Positions 10,934 through 19,910 of a DNA stretch of 37,185 nucleotides are shown in pieces. The translations under genes and the position numbers were made by a program. A model generated the notes under the pieces. That model made no database searches. It saw nothing but the letters and a program-made list of their open reading frames with translations, and was not told the DNA's origin. The stretch spans positions 1-37,185 of the forward strand of contig JAIVFJ010000468.1 of NCBI GenBank assembly GCA_025765615.1, written 5' to 3'. The DNA comes from Zopfochytrium polystomum (taxonomy: Eukaryota; Chytridiomycota; Chytridiomycetes; Chytridiales; Chytridiaceae). Each line of letters starts with the position of its first letter. Position 1 is the first letter of the stretch.

Positions 10934-10990
10934 GGTCGTGTGTCTGTCTCCTCCACCCTCCACACTGAAGACAGACAGACAGACAGGCAG
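10868..10990 (+). repeat. (CTGT)n and (ACAG)n inverted microsatellite pair
   Basis: A run of CTGT/TCTG units (about 10880-10950) is followed about 40 bp later by ACAG units (about 10970-10990). The two arms are complementary and could form a hairpin. It lies about 0.7 kb upstream of the syntaxin start, possibly in its promoter or 5' UTR. A-rich AAATAAAA units follow at 11035-11075. Confidence 0.8.
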
Positions 10991-11621
10991 ACGGATGGGT
11001 GGTCCTTGTTGCAAAAAGAAACCAAAGAGAGAAGCAAAAAAAATAAAAAAAATAAAAAAAATAAAAAAAGAAAGAAAAGAAAAAGAGAAAAAACGTCCCT
11101 TCGCCACCTCAGCAGACAGCCTCGACCACAATAGCAATCTCACCCGAACTACCCTTCCTGGCCTGGCCCGAGAGAGCTGCGCGCGCGATTACTACAGCAA
11201 TCGCATCATCGATCGGCACTCCGTTGCGAGATCTCGAATCCATCGATCGATCCATCAATCCATCCCATTCCATCCATCCATCCTTCTCTCTAGATAGATA
11301 GATAGGACAAAGGACACACAGGACAAGGGAAAATAGAAGAAGCTGCTCGGCGTCGTCAAGGCGATAACCGTTGTTGCAAACCGAAAGTGAAAAGCGATCG
11401 ACCGAACGTTAAAAAACGAAGCGCAACTAACGGACGCGCACAGTCGAACGAATCCAACGGCGAAAAAGGGACGACCAGACGACCTGTGCCGTCGCCGCCC
11501 GCCGCCCGCCATCGCAGCTGGACAACAGGCGGGCCAACCACAACCCAATCCATAACACCCGTTCCCCACCGATCTCAGCCGACTCACAAGCGCATATCAC
11601 CCACCCACACCCACACTCTGC

Positions 11622-13166
11622 ATGTCGCGGAACAGACTGGGCGACGTCAAGGGCTACTCGCTCCTGCCATCATCGTCGTCGACTCTGAGACTCAACAACA
11701 GCAGCAGGACCGCCGGCCGGCGCAGTTTCGACAGCGGCAACAGTTACGACGACGAAGACGATGACGATCGTGCCGCCGACCATCGCCACGATGAAAACGG
11801 CGACGAGGACAGCGACGACGATGATGACGCCGGCGCGTCATCGGGCCGCAGCCGCCGCAACCGCCACCACCGCCCCGCCGCCGCCGCAGCCGATGCGTCC
11901 TCGCCGGAGCGATCGGCGCCGACGGGCCTCTCGTCGCTGCTGCCCTCCTTCCTCTCGCCACAGCGCGGCACCGCCGCCGCATCCACAGAGGCCAACGCCG
12001 CCCGCATCCTCTCGCAGCCCGCTGTAGACCTGGCCACCTACCAGAAGCAACATGAAGTCATCTCATCCATCGTCTCGTCCATTAACGCAAATACCGCCAC
12101 CATCACCCGCCTCACCGCCGTCGCCGCCACCGCCGACCCCGTCGGCGCCCGCGAGACGTACGACAAGATCGACGGCATCTCGGCTGCCACCGCCGCCGCC
12201 ATCGAGCGCGCACGCACCGGGATCCGCCTGATGGCCCGCTTCAAGGACGGACCGCCCCCGGGACTTCGCCGCAGCCGTCGCCGCCGCGGCGAAGAGAGCG
12301 ACGACGAAGATGAAGATGACGACGACGACGATGATGCCACCGACAGCGGCAACTGGGAACGCCGGCAGCGCCGGAGACGGCGAGAGCAGCAGCGGCGACA
12401 GAGACGGCGAGATCGCCGTCCGGATTTTGACGACGGCGACGACGACGGCGACTACGACGAGGACGACGACGACAATGACGACGCCGCACAATCTGGCGGT
12501 GGCGACGACGACGACGCCGAGGGCGAGCGGCGTGTGCGGTCGTGGCTGTACTCGCAGTCGCTGCGTGGGCTGCATGCGGCGGTCAACGCGCACTGGCGCG
12601 TCCTCGCGGACCTCCGCGCAGCGCGCGCCGAAGTGTTTGCGCGCCAGTTCCGCATCATGCGGCCCGAGGCCACCGACGCCGACGTTGCGCGCGCCATGGC
12701 CGCGGGCGAGGCCGCCGCGGCGGGCGACGACAACGACGGCGTCGTTGGCGGCCTGCAGCTCCTGGACGCCGACGCCGCGGTGGCCGCCGACGCAGCCGCG
12801 GCGTCCTCGTCGGCGCAGACAGACGAAGCCATCGCGTCGCAGGAACGGTCCGTGCGTGCGGCGGCGGCGCGGCGCGCGCAGCTGAAGCTCGCGGCGGAGC
12901 GGCTGACGGCGCTTGTGGCGGTTGCGGAGGAGCTGCAGCGGCTGGTGGAGCTGCAGCAGGCGAGTGTGGACGCGGGCGAGGCGCACGCGGCGCAGGCAAA
13001 GTACGACGTGGAGAAAGGCGCGCTGGAGCTGCAGGCGGCCAAGGACCACGCGGAGCAGGCACGCGGCAAGAAGTGGGCGCTGTTTGCCGTCGTGTTTTGC
13101 GTGCTGCTCGTCGTCGCCCTGGTGGCCGGGCTCGAGCTGCGCAAGACGGCGAAGAAGCCAAACTGA
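11622..13166 (+). CDS. Qa-SNARE (plasma-membrane-type syntaxin) with large acidic/Arg insert
   Basis: Syntaxins are tail-anchored membrane-fusion proteins that pair with other SNAREs and are regulated by an N-terminal Habc bundle. The single-exon 514-aa product has an acidic low-complexity head (about 41-70), helices matching Ha-Hb (about 139-207), an unusual insert of Asp/Glu and Arg runs (about 209-304), a Hc-like helix ending in RQFRIMRPEAT (about 305-349; a typical syntaxin block), a SNARE helix (about 406-482) and a transmembrane helix (about 485-506) followed by nine residues. From LVELQ to ARGKK the spacing matches syntaxin-1 without gaps, placing the zero-layer glutamine at residue 445, so it is a Q-SNARE. 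It is about 200 residues longer than a usual syntaxin. The first ATG of the frame is used. CpG-rich coding resembles PEX16. The class is solid; the target membrane is inferred. Confidence 0.85.
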   Translation: MSRNRLGDVKGYSLLPSSSSTLRLNNSSRTAGRRSFDSGNSYDDEDDDDRAADHRHDENGDEDSDDDDDAGASSGRSRRNRHHRPAAAAADASSPERSAPTGLSSLLPSFLSPQRGTAAASTEANAARILSQPAVDLATYQKQHEVISSIVSSINANTATITRLTAVAATADPVGARETYDKIDGISAATAAAIERARTGIRLMARFKDGPPPGLRRSRRRRGEESDDEDEDDDDDDDATDSGNWERRQRRRRREQQRRQRRRDRRPDFDDGDDDGDYDEDDDDNDDAAQSGGGDDDDAEGERRVRSWLYSQSLRGLHAAVNAHWRVLADLRAARAEVFARQFRIMRPEATDADVARAMAAGEAAAAGDDNDGVVGGLQLLDADAAVAADAAAASSSAQTDEAIASQERSVRAAAARRAQLKLAAERLTALVAVAEELQRLVELQQASVDAGEAHAAQAKYDVEKGALELQAAKDHAEQARGKKWALFAVVFCVLLVVALVAGLELRKTAKKPN

Positions 13167-13206
13167 CAACAGGGAGAACGAATGCGTGTGTGCGAGAGAG
13201 AGAGAG

Positions 13207-13240
<34 letters not shown>

Positions 13241-14229
13241 TGTGTGTGTGTGTGTGTATGTGTGTCTTGTGTTGTGTCTGCATGTCCATGTCTTCCTATC
13301 TGTTCTGTGTGTGTGTGTGTGTGTGGTTTTGCATCGCTCGTTGTTGAATGAACGAAAATGCCTCAAGAATATTTCTACGTTCGAACTGTGGAACCCACAC
13401 CCCGCGAAGTGAAAAACAGCGGATGTGCAAAGCGAAAACAAGCGCCCCCTTCTCGAGTTCTGCCAAAACAAAAGAAGAACATTGGCGTACTGACTTGTTT
13501 CAGTTTGAAAACGATCGGCGAAGTCACCAAAGAGATGGAGTTCAAGGGAAAGGGTTGCGGGATCGTCTGATAAACAAATAGGCATAACTACTCAGCCAAA
13601 GTGCTCCACACAAGACGCACACACGGAATACGTGCGTTTCTGCTACCTTTGTTCAGTGCAAACACGCACCACACCTGACGGACCGTGAGTTCCAAATTCA
13701 TCCTCTCAAAATTTTTTCGTTCTTTTCTTCTTCTTATTTAGCTCAACACCTCTCCAGTTCGCGACCAGCCAGACTGAAAAAAATAAGAGTGCAATGGGTT
13801 AAACCTCCACCTTTGGTGATGTTGTCGCTTGGACCAAAAAAAAAATTAAAATAAATAAAAAATTAAAAAAGAAGGAAAAGACTGGGACAGTTCACTCGTC
13901 GGCTCCGTGGAATTTCAGGCATCAACGATTCCATCAAACGGTTCCACTGGTTTCACTCCGTTCAACTATGTTTGTTGGAGGTTCGCTCGTGAGCATAGGT
14001 AAACTTTCAAGAGGCCAACGGCGGTGTATGACTCAAGTGTGCGATAGTAGTTCGTTGAAGTGGTGGGGCAGAGTGTCGTTGAGTGTGGTGTGGGATGTGT
14101 TGCTGGTGGTCACAGATCGATCAACCCAGGTGTTGGTAGTTTGGTGTGTTGCAATAATGGTTTGCTTTTTATGGTGGGGGGGGTGCTGCTGGAACCCCAC
14201 TGGCACCCCACTGGCAACGCCGCAAAAAT
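13167..14229. other. Downstream of syntaxin: simple repeats, no gene
   Basis: (GA)n at about 13195-13238 and (GT)n at about 13239-13325 lie immediately after the stop and are probably in the 3' UTR. A-rich AATAAA-containing sequence lies at 13845-13870. No further coding sequence is supported. Confidence 0.5.
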
Positions 14230-14960
14230 GCAGCTGGGCAACTCTGTGGCTTTGCGACACTCCAACTCTGCCACAACTCTGCAACTCTGTTGTGGAAGCG
14301 CCAGCCGCTTCCTTTGTTGCAGCACACGCGCGCGTTTCCCATGTGTTTTTCATGCCGCTTTTGGGCTTTGAGCGGTGGATGGAGACTTGTGTTGAATGGA
14401 GAGCAACCTTGTCAGCTGAACGAGGGTCTGCCTGCACAATTGCCACTGCCTGCCCCGATTGCCACACACAGACCAGACACCCCAACACCAGTCGTCAAGC
14501 CCACGCCCCCTCGCAACCAATTCCGCTTCACCCACCAGTTCCATGCACAGATTGTTCTGGAGTACTTCGCCCTTTGTCTGCCAGGAGTCAGCAGTCTCGC
14601 CAGGCTTCCACACTGTAATTCTGCAGCTCTGGTACTCTATGCTTCCGTAACTCTGCAGCTCTGCAACTCCCTGTCTCCACAATTCTGTGACTCTGCAACT
14701 CTGCAAGTCCACTCTGCACTGCTAATCTGCACCTCTGATTTTCTTCGCTACTCTGCGACGCCACTGCTCTTCCAAATCTCCTCAACCCCCTGACTCTGGG
14801 ACTCTGCCTCTCTGCTGCCACGCCGCTTGGCCACAACTGGGAAGCTCTGCTACTCTGCTGCAACTCTGCTGCAACTCTGCAACCCTGCAACTCCGCAACG
14901 CCACTCTGCTTGTCAGCTACTCTGTTACAACTCTGCAACTCCACCACTCCATGATTGCAA
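14230..14960 (+). repeat. Degenerate CTCTGCAACT-type repeat array
   Basis: Units such as CTCTGCAACT, ACTCTGC and CTCTGCTGC recur dozens of times with irregular spacing over about 700 bp, densest at 14610-14720 and 14840-14950. On the - strand this generates long but spurious open frames of repeated ELQS-type peptides. It is simple-sequence expansion rather than a gene. Confidence 0.75.
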
Positions 14961-15374
14961 GTGCTCTTTGCGCAACCAGCCAACAACTATTGCTCTGCAG
15001 GTTCATTTTAGGACAAGACTGCGTCAGAAATGTGGCATGATAATCAGCCACCTGCTAGGAACATGGCAGTTCATGAGGAGGAAAGCTTCTTAAAAACCAC
15101 AATGTGTTTTTCGATCAAACATGTCTCACACAGAGGCACTCATCAGCCAAACAAGGCGTCTCAGCAAACTTTGAATGGGACAGCCAAAAAGTCCTTCCTC
15201 TAGCTAGAACCACTTGCTACAGGTGAAGTGAGATGGTGAGACACTGTCAGAAAGGGTTAGACTTTCTGCAAAGGTGGGGTAAAGGACAGGTCTCTTAGAA
15301 TATGGTGGTGCAATTCTTGCCAACAACAGCCATGCATGGTCGTGGAGTGGAATGCAAAATCCCCCATATTCCCA

Positions 15375-15440
15375 AACGAGGCCGCACCCGGAGGTCCCCA
15401 GAATCAGAATCTGATGTGATAACCCCTACACTATGCAGCC
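15375..15440 (-). pseudogene. tRNA-Gln(CTG)-like sequence, 3' half degenerate
   Basis: On the - strand from 15440 the sequence begins GGCTGCATAGTG, a typical tRNA-Gln acceptor and A box. A D-arm and a fully paired anticodon arm follow, with a 7-nt loop TTCTGAT, giving anticodon CTG. The T-arm is not recognisable; there is no GGTTCGA box. It is therefore a truncated tRNA-Gln or the head of a tRNA-derived SINE. Its 5' end is 75 bp from the solo LTR at 15516. Confidence 0.55.
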
Positions 15441-15510
15441 AGATAAGTACTAGCACAATGGGCTTGTCTATGACGATGGCAGTTTGCCGTTCGCCACAGA
15501 CTGGTGCACT

Positions 15511-15515
15511 GTTAC
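15511..15515 (+). repeat. Target-site duplication GTTAC (left)
   Basis: GTTAC immediately precedes the LTR at 15516 and is repeated at 15824-15828 immediately after it, as expected for integrase-mediated insertion. Confidence 0.8.
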
Positions 15516-15533
15516 TGTTATGAATCACCCTCT

Positions 15534-15598
15534 GGAAACCTCTGGAACCTTCTAGAACATTCCTTCATGGAACCTTGTGGAACCTTCTGGAGCCTTCT
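15534..15598 (+). promoter_or_regulatory. Heat-shock-element-like array in LTR copy 1
   Basis: Consecutive 5-bp modules of nGAAn and nTTCn type run through this stretch. The core GAAccTTCtaGAAcaTTC is a perfect four-unit heat-shock element, and most following modules keep the 5-bp register with a few mismatches. Heat shock factor trimers bind alternating GAA/TTC pentamers. The array lies about 110-175 bp upstream of the LTR TATA box. Function is inferred from pattern only. Confidence 0.7.
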
Positions 15599-15707
15599 TT
15601 GCTTTCCTGACTTGTCTTGTTGTTATTGGTATCATTGGTATCATTGTATTACTAATTGCTATTTCTGGAACTTTCTTTGAGTCTTTACAAGGAAGACTCT
15701 CAAGAGG

Positions 15708-15714
15708 TATAAAA
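15708..15714 (+). promoter_or_regulatory. TATA box of LTR copy 1
   Basis: TATAAAA is conserved at the same place in all four LTR copies, about 35 bp upstream of the A of AAGTGAATTAT, which is the inferred transcript start. Confidence 0.7.
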
Positions 15715-15823
15715 GGGGGATGGGGGACCTGTCCCATCCCTCAAGTGAATTATTGTTTCCAATACAATCATCACTCCTCTCAGTTCCTTGTCTGCCTTGC
15801 CCTGTCCTGCCATGTTCCTTACA

Positions 15824-17409
15824 GTTACCAGTTTGGCTCACTTGAGTCTTGGGGGCCAAAAGTTGACAAGATTTTCTTGCGCAGAATCAATCAAACGTTA
15901 GGGCGAACAGCTAGCTCCAATTTGCTCTGGGATGAAAAGGAGTTTTGTGTTTTGTGTTCTTTGCAGTCTATGCGAGCAATTCCCTTTTGTTGGCACTTGA
16001 CTGCACCTTACTTGTTTACTAGGGTTGACAAGAGTGGTGGTTTTTTTTTTGTTTCCCACGCTAATTGTCTCCGACAAGTCACATGACTGCCACGTGACCT
16101 CCAGTCACAGACATAGCTGGTACCTCCGTTACACTACATAACGCATTGGGTCCCAGGGTGTCCCCTGGTGTCCAAAGCAGTAAGCCCACATCCCTAGTAG
16201 GCCCAGTAACGCTCCAACCAAATTGCTTTTACGCAGCACCAGCGCCGTCGCTGTTGCTGTACACCAACAATTTTTGCGGTGCTCTTGTGCTGGGGAACTG
16301 CATTGCTCGCCCACCCTGCAGTTGCACCATCACAGACAGCAGCTGCCTCGTAATCACCTCCACCTCCAGTGTTCCACAACGGTCCTGCCTACCCCCCAGT
16401 GTTGTGTCCTTGCTGCTGCTGCTGAGGGTCCAAAGCAAGAAGTATTGCAAAAAGATAGCAACAGTTTTAGTGAGCGTACAGCCAATCTGTCCAAAGGAAT
16501 GCAAATATCTGAGAAACCAGAAACGTAAATCAAATGTCAATTACAATGTTGATCAAAAAGCAACATCATCGCTGAATGGATGACCATGCCTTGTTGCCCT
16601 CGACAACATAGGTGAACGCAGTCATCTGGCCGTTGGCACAGGTTTGCAAACAACAAACAAACTGCCAACAGCGACACTTGCTGATGCAGTTGTGGTGGAA
16701 GGGCTTGTACAACACCAGCTGGCGCCATTGGCAGAGGCAGATGGACCAAGCAAAAGTGTTGGACAAAAAAAATTTTGCACCAGAACCTACTCAAAATGCC
16801 CATGCAGTGCTGTTTGGGACTGACTTGAACAGTTTCTGGTGCAAATTAGAGACTGCCAAGGTGATCGTAATGAAGATTCAGGCTTGGCTCAATCTGATTC
16901 AACTTTCCAGACTCAGATGACCAGCAGGGCTTCATCCTTTCCCAGAAATTGGAATCCGGCAAACAGCTGCTTTCCTCAACCAACTTTTGCCAAATTGAAC
17001 AGTAATTAACTAGATATCAAATTGTCGTTGCATCAGAAAATGCCCTACCCAAATGGATGCATGTTGCTTTGAAAAAAAAATTTCCAGACCAACGCAAGTC
17101 TTGACCCTGTCCCCAAAGTTTTCCTGTTTTAATTGTCAAGGAATCAACGCTCTTCCCTTTTTGATAGTTGCTGAAGCTTTCCTCCTCTTCTTTTTCCACT
17201 CTTCTTTTTTTCCCTCCTTTTTCTTTTCCGTTTCCTAAAAGTTGTTTTCGTCTTTTTCAATGATTCTTCTACCTTTTTTTCAATGTGGGCGCAAAGCTGT
17301 CTGTCTGGGCCTTCTTGCTCCAAAATTATGTCAGTTGGTCGCCAGACAGACATTTTTGGCGAGAACAATTACACCTTAATTTAGTTTTAACATACATCCA
17401 CACAGCCTA
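15824..17409. other. Transposon-like debris without clear identity
   Basis: Several medium open frames occur (for example 16146-16583 and 16612-16920 on +), but none carries a recognisable domain and all are bounded by stops. The base composition resembles the transposon remnants further right. A T/C-rich tract lies at 17180-17280. Confidence 0.35.
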
Positions 17410-17477
17410 TGGTCACATCCAGACTCGAACTGGAGACTGTCTGTGTGTTAGACAGACGTGATAACCAACTTGTGACC
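17410..17477 (-). pseudogene. tRNA-Val(AAC)-like, D-arm deleted
   Basis: The acceptor stem GGTCACA/TGTGACC pairs perfectly. The anticodon loop CTAACAC gives anticodon AAC, and the T-arm carries AGTTCGAGTCT. It is 68 nt long and lacks about six bases of the D-arm relative to the tRNA-Val at 22457-22530, which should impair the A box and folding. It is therefore a probable pseudogene. Confidence 0.65.
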
Positions 17478-17916
17478 TTACATACTTAGGCATAGAAACG
17501 CGGATCAGTGCCCAAAAAATTCTGTTTTCATGACAAAGGACAACCAGTCCAGTGGAAATGAATGAAAAAGTGAAGCTGTGAAAGTTTCATGGCAGTGAGC
17601 CGACGGCAAGCCTGTTCCCAGGAGGATGATGGTTTGGGCTGATGTCAAATTGAAAGGGAATGGGTGGATCCAGCGTGGTGGATGCACCTTACCAACAACT
17701 CTCCAGCACTTTGCCCAGCACCACCTCACAAAGGGCAAACAACTGTCAAGAACGCTCTCTCTGTTGTCAGATACGGACAACTACCAAGCCCTGAATGTAA
17801 AAGCCGAGTTCCATCAGCTTTTAGCGAAAGGGACCCTTTCTAGTTCTATCCCCACATAGTGGCTTTATATTTTTTCTTTTTTTTTCTATGTCTTGTCATA
17901 ACACGTAGCAGACTTT

Positions 17917-17990
17917 TGGAGAAACGGGGTATCGGTCCCTGTGCCTCTCGCATGCTAAGCGAGCGCTCTACCATTTTGAGCTAATTCCTC
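17917..17990 (-). tRNA. tRNA-Ala(AGC), possibly a pseudogene
   Basis: On the - strand a TAGCTCAAAATGGTAGAGC A-box/D-arm is followed by an anticodon arm with CTTAGCATGCG, giving AGC (Ala), and a B box GGACCGATACC. Length is 74 nt. Weaknesses are mismatches in the acceptor stem (A2-C71 and T7-T66) and one A-C pair in the T stem. It could be a degraded gene copy or a tRNA-derived repeat. Confidence 0.6.
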
Positions 17991-18029
17991 ATTCCTGTGA
18001 AATAAAGTTTACACAAAAAGGAAAACTGC

Positions 18030-18425
18030 AGGAGCCGGGAAGTATATGATCAATCTGGGAAGTGAATTTTTCCCAATTTTGACACAGTCAGCTGGAACAA
18101 ATTGGTCCTCAAATGACTTGCAAACAGCAGCAATTAAGGCATCCACCTTGTGAGATTTGCTTTCCTGTTTGAACTCATCCCTCTCATCACGATCACAAAA
18201 GTGCAGATTTCCCAATGTCTCACAGAATCAATGCTTTGATATCCCAGGTACATCAAAAGCATGGTCCAGGCGATGATCTGTACTCCAAATATCACCCATG
18301 TCATCCACCCTCATCAGCCCACCCCAAAGCAGCACGCCAAAGAATGATCTGAGCTAAACGTTTGCATTTGTGAAAGAGGCAATCATTGCGTCAATGGCCT
18401 CATTCCAAACAGCCAAAAAAGAGGA
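18030..18425 (-). pseudogene. piggyBac-type transposase fragment (N-terminal/middle part)
   Basis: The - strand, across two stops, encodes blocks typical of piggyBac/PGBD DDE transposases: a FLAVWNEAIDAMI...TNANV block, then FFGVLLWGGLMRVDDMGDIW (the family's FLGILLLMG...YW block), then LHFCDRDERDE (the LHF.D block) and a K.DAL.A...SF segment. The sequence stops before the first catalytic Asp. Stops and the truncated end show it is dead. It abuts the gag fragment at about 18430, so the two elements were joined by nested insertion or rearrangement. Confidence 0.65.
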
Positions 18426-18429
18426 ACTG

Positions 18430-19158
18430 TAAGAGCTTGAGGGACTGGGGTAGGCCTTGATGTAGTTCCTACTTGTCTTTGCTTCAGCCTCTTGGAGTAG
18501 AGTCTGTTGTCAATCTTGATGGCAAGGAGAATGTACTCTTCCAAGGTCTCAAGGATGTGCAGAGACTGGGAGAGCATGTCTTGGATGGACTCTTGGAGAC
18601 CATCATGGTACAGCTCCATCAGAGCAGCATCATTGTATCCAGAGTTTCTGGCTAGTTGCTTGAATTGGTTGGTGTAGGCCACACAAGATTGCTTTCCTTG
18701 CTTGATATGCTTGAGCTTGGATCTTGCTGTCCAAGATGCGTAGCTTCCAGCCCCTCCCAGAGCTCTTGCAGGGTGGTGGGTGTGCTTGGGAGAGATCTGT
18801 ACCATGATTGAGCTTGACCAGACAGGAGGGTGCTTGTGAAAAGAACCTTGACTTGCTCACTGGGAAATCTTGAAGGTTGGAGAAGGATGACATTCTCCAC
18901 AGTGGCCATAAAGTTCCTGAAGTCTTTGGCCAGCCCAGTGAACTTGTCAGGGCTGGGAACCTTGGGCTCCCTTGCTTGGTTGGCTTGGGGCAGGGGAAGA
19001 GCTTGATGTTCTTGTTGGTGAAGTTGTTGTTGAAGCTGGTGCTGCTGGTGAAGGACTTGTTCTTGAAGTTGGTGTGTCTGTCTTGAAAGGGCTTGTAATT
19101 GGTCCATCAAGGCTTAGAAGGCAGTTGCATCAGGGAAGGTGTTGTTTGGGTCAGACAT
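18430..19158 (-). pseudogene. Ty3/gypsy (sushi/Tf1-like) Gag, broken
   Basis: Reading starts at the ATG at 19158 but meets a stop 15 codons in (19114-19116). The following frame encodes a Gln/His-rich coiled-coil-like stretch, then PDKFTG, ILLQPSRFPSEQVKVLF and LLSGQAQSWYRSL, which are the core of a Retrotrans_gag domain. The frame then shifts near 18715 and continues with SCVAYTNQFKQLARN and DAALMELYHDGL, the C-terminal half of the domain. No CCHC knuckle, protease or pol follows, because piggyBac sequence begins at about 18425. It is downstream of the LTR at 19199-19506 in the correct orientation, so this is the 5' end of an LTR retrotransposon. Confidence 0.8.
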
Positions 19159-19185
19159 GATGACAGAGAGTAGTAGGAGAGGGTG

Positions 19186-19196
19186 AAGTGAATTAT
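19186..19196 (-). promoter_or_regulatory. Self-priming primer-binding site
   Basis: Two bases inside the 5' LTR (in element sense) lies ATAATTCACTT. It is the exact 11-nt reverse complement of AAGTGAATTAT at 19269-19279 in the LTR, which is the inferred start of the element RNA. No tRNA-type TGG primer site is seen. The same geometry is known from Tf1 and sushi retrotransposons, where the RNA 5' end folds back to prime minus-strand synthesis. Confidence 0.7.
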
Positions 19197-19198
19197 GA

Positions 19199-19506
19199 TG
19201 TCAGGAACAGGGCAGGACAGGACAAGGCAGACAAGGAACTGAGAGGAGTGATGATTGTATTGGAAACAATAATTCACTTGAGGGATGGGACAGGTCCCCC
19301 ATCCCCCTTTTATACCTCTTGAGAGTCTTCCTTGTCAAGACTCAAAGAAAGTTCCAGAAAGAGCAATTAGTAATACAATGATACCAATGATACCAATGAC
19401 AACAAGACAAGTCAGGAAAGCAAAGAAGGTTCCAGAAGGTTCCACAAGGTTCCATGAAGGATTGTTATAGAAGGTTCCAGAGGTTTCCAGAGGGTGATTC
19501 ATAACA
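19199..19506 (-). mobile_element. LTR (family A), copy 2: 5' LTR of a truncated element
   Basis: This 308-bp copy on the - strand is followed by the primer site and gag. The TATA box lies at 19308-19314, and the GAA/TTC array at 19424-19494 is partly mutated in its middle. It contains no CpG. It sits inside dispersed repeat R1, directly abutting the GAACT at 19507, which identifies the insertion point between AGGTG and GAACT. The 3' half of the element and its other LTR are missing, so no target duplication can be checked. Confidence 0.85.
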
Positions 19507-19910
19507 GAACTGACTGGTTAGCAGTAAGAGGCAAAAGACAGACCCGAACCTATTGTGACTGTCAGTTATCGTTCTCACAATGCCCATGGGAGAGTGAGCC
19601 ACCGCCAATGCAGACCTGGGCATTGGCTTGCACTGATGACAAATACTCCAAGTATTAAGTGGAACAGAAACTCAGTGTCAACAGTTTTCCTCCTCCTCTG
19701 CTCAAGCAGATAATATAGGAGAGGTTTTTACCCTGTGCCAGTCACGCTTGCCTAGCAACTATTACAGCGTGTATATCATCATTATGTATCAATAATTCAT
19801 AACAGAGTTTTTTTTCTCTTTCTCTCCAAGTTGGGGAGAAGGACCACCCACAAACACACATCTCCACTTCATTCACTCCTTCCACTCACTCACTCAGAGT
19901 CGACTGTTTA
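19507..19910 (+). repeat. Dispersed repeat R1, copy 2
   Basis: 404 bp closely matching 9363-9767. Its left part has been replaced by the LTR ending at 19506. Confidence 0.8.

Larger units (their letters stand above)
15516..15823 (+). mobile_element. Solo LTR (family A), copy 1
   Basis: This 308-bp unit starts TGTTATGAATC and ends CCTTACA, with a 5-bp GTTAC duplication on both sides. Three more copies lie at 19199-19506, 22635-22946 and 31150-31467. U3 contains the GAA/TTC array (15534-15598). A TATAAAA box lies at 15708-15714, followed by an 8-bp inverted repeat (15717-15724 with 15733-15740) and the predicted RNA start at AAGTGAATTAT (15743-15753). There is no CpG in the unit. No internal retrotransposon sequence follows, so it is a solo LTR left by recombination. 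Confidence 0.9.

Noticed and set aside
12063..13585. Long - strand and alternate + strand frames over the syntaxin gene
   Set aside because: They are shadows of the GC-rich syntaxin frame, which has a SNARE domain and membrane anchor.
13968..14793. Open frames of 160-216 codons across the CTCTGC repeat field
   Set aside because: The peptides are translated simple repeats without domain content.
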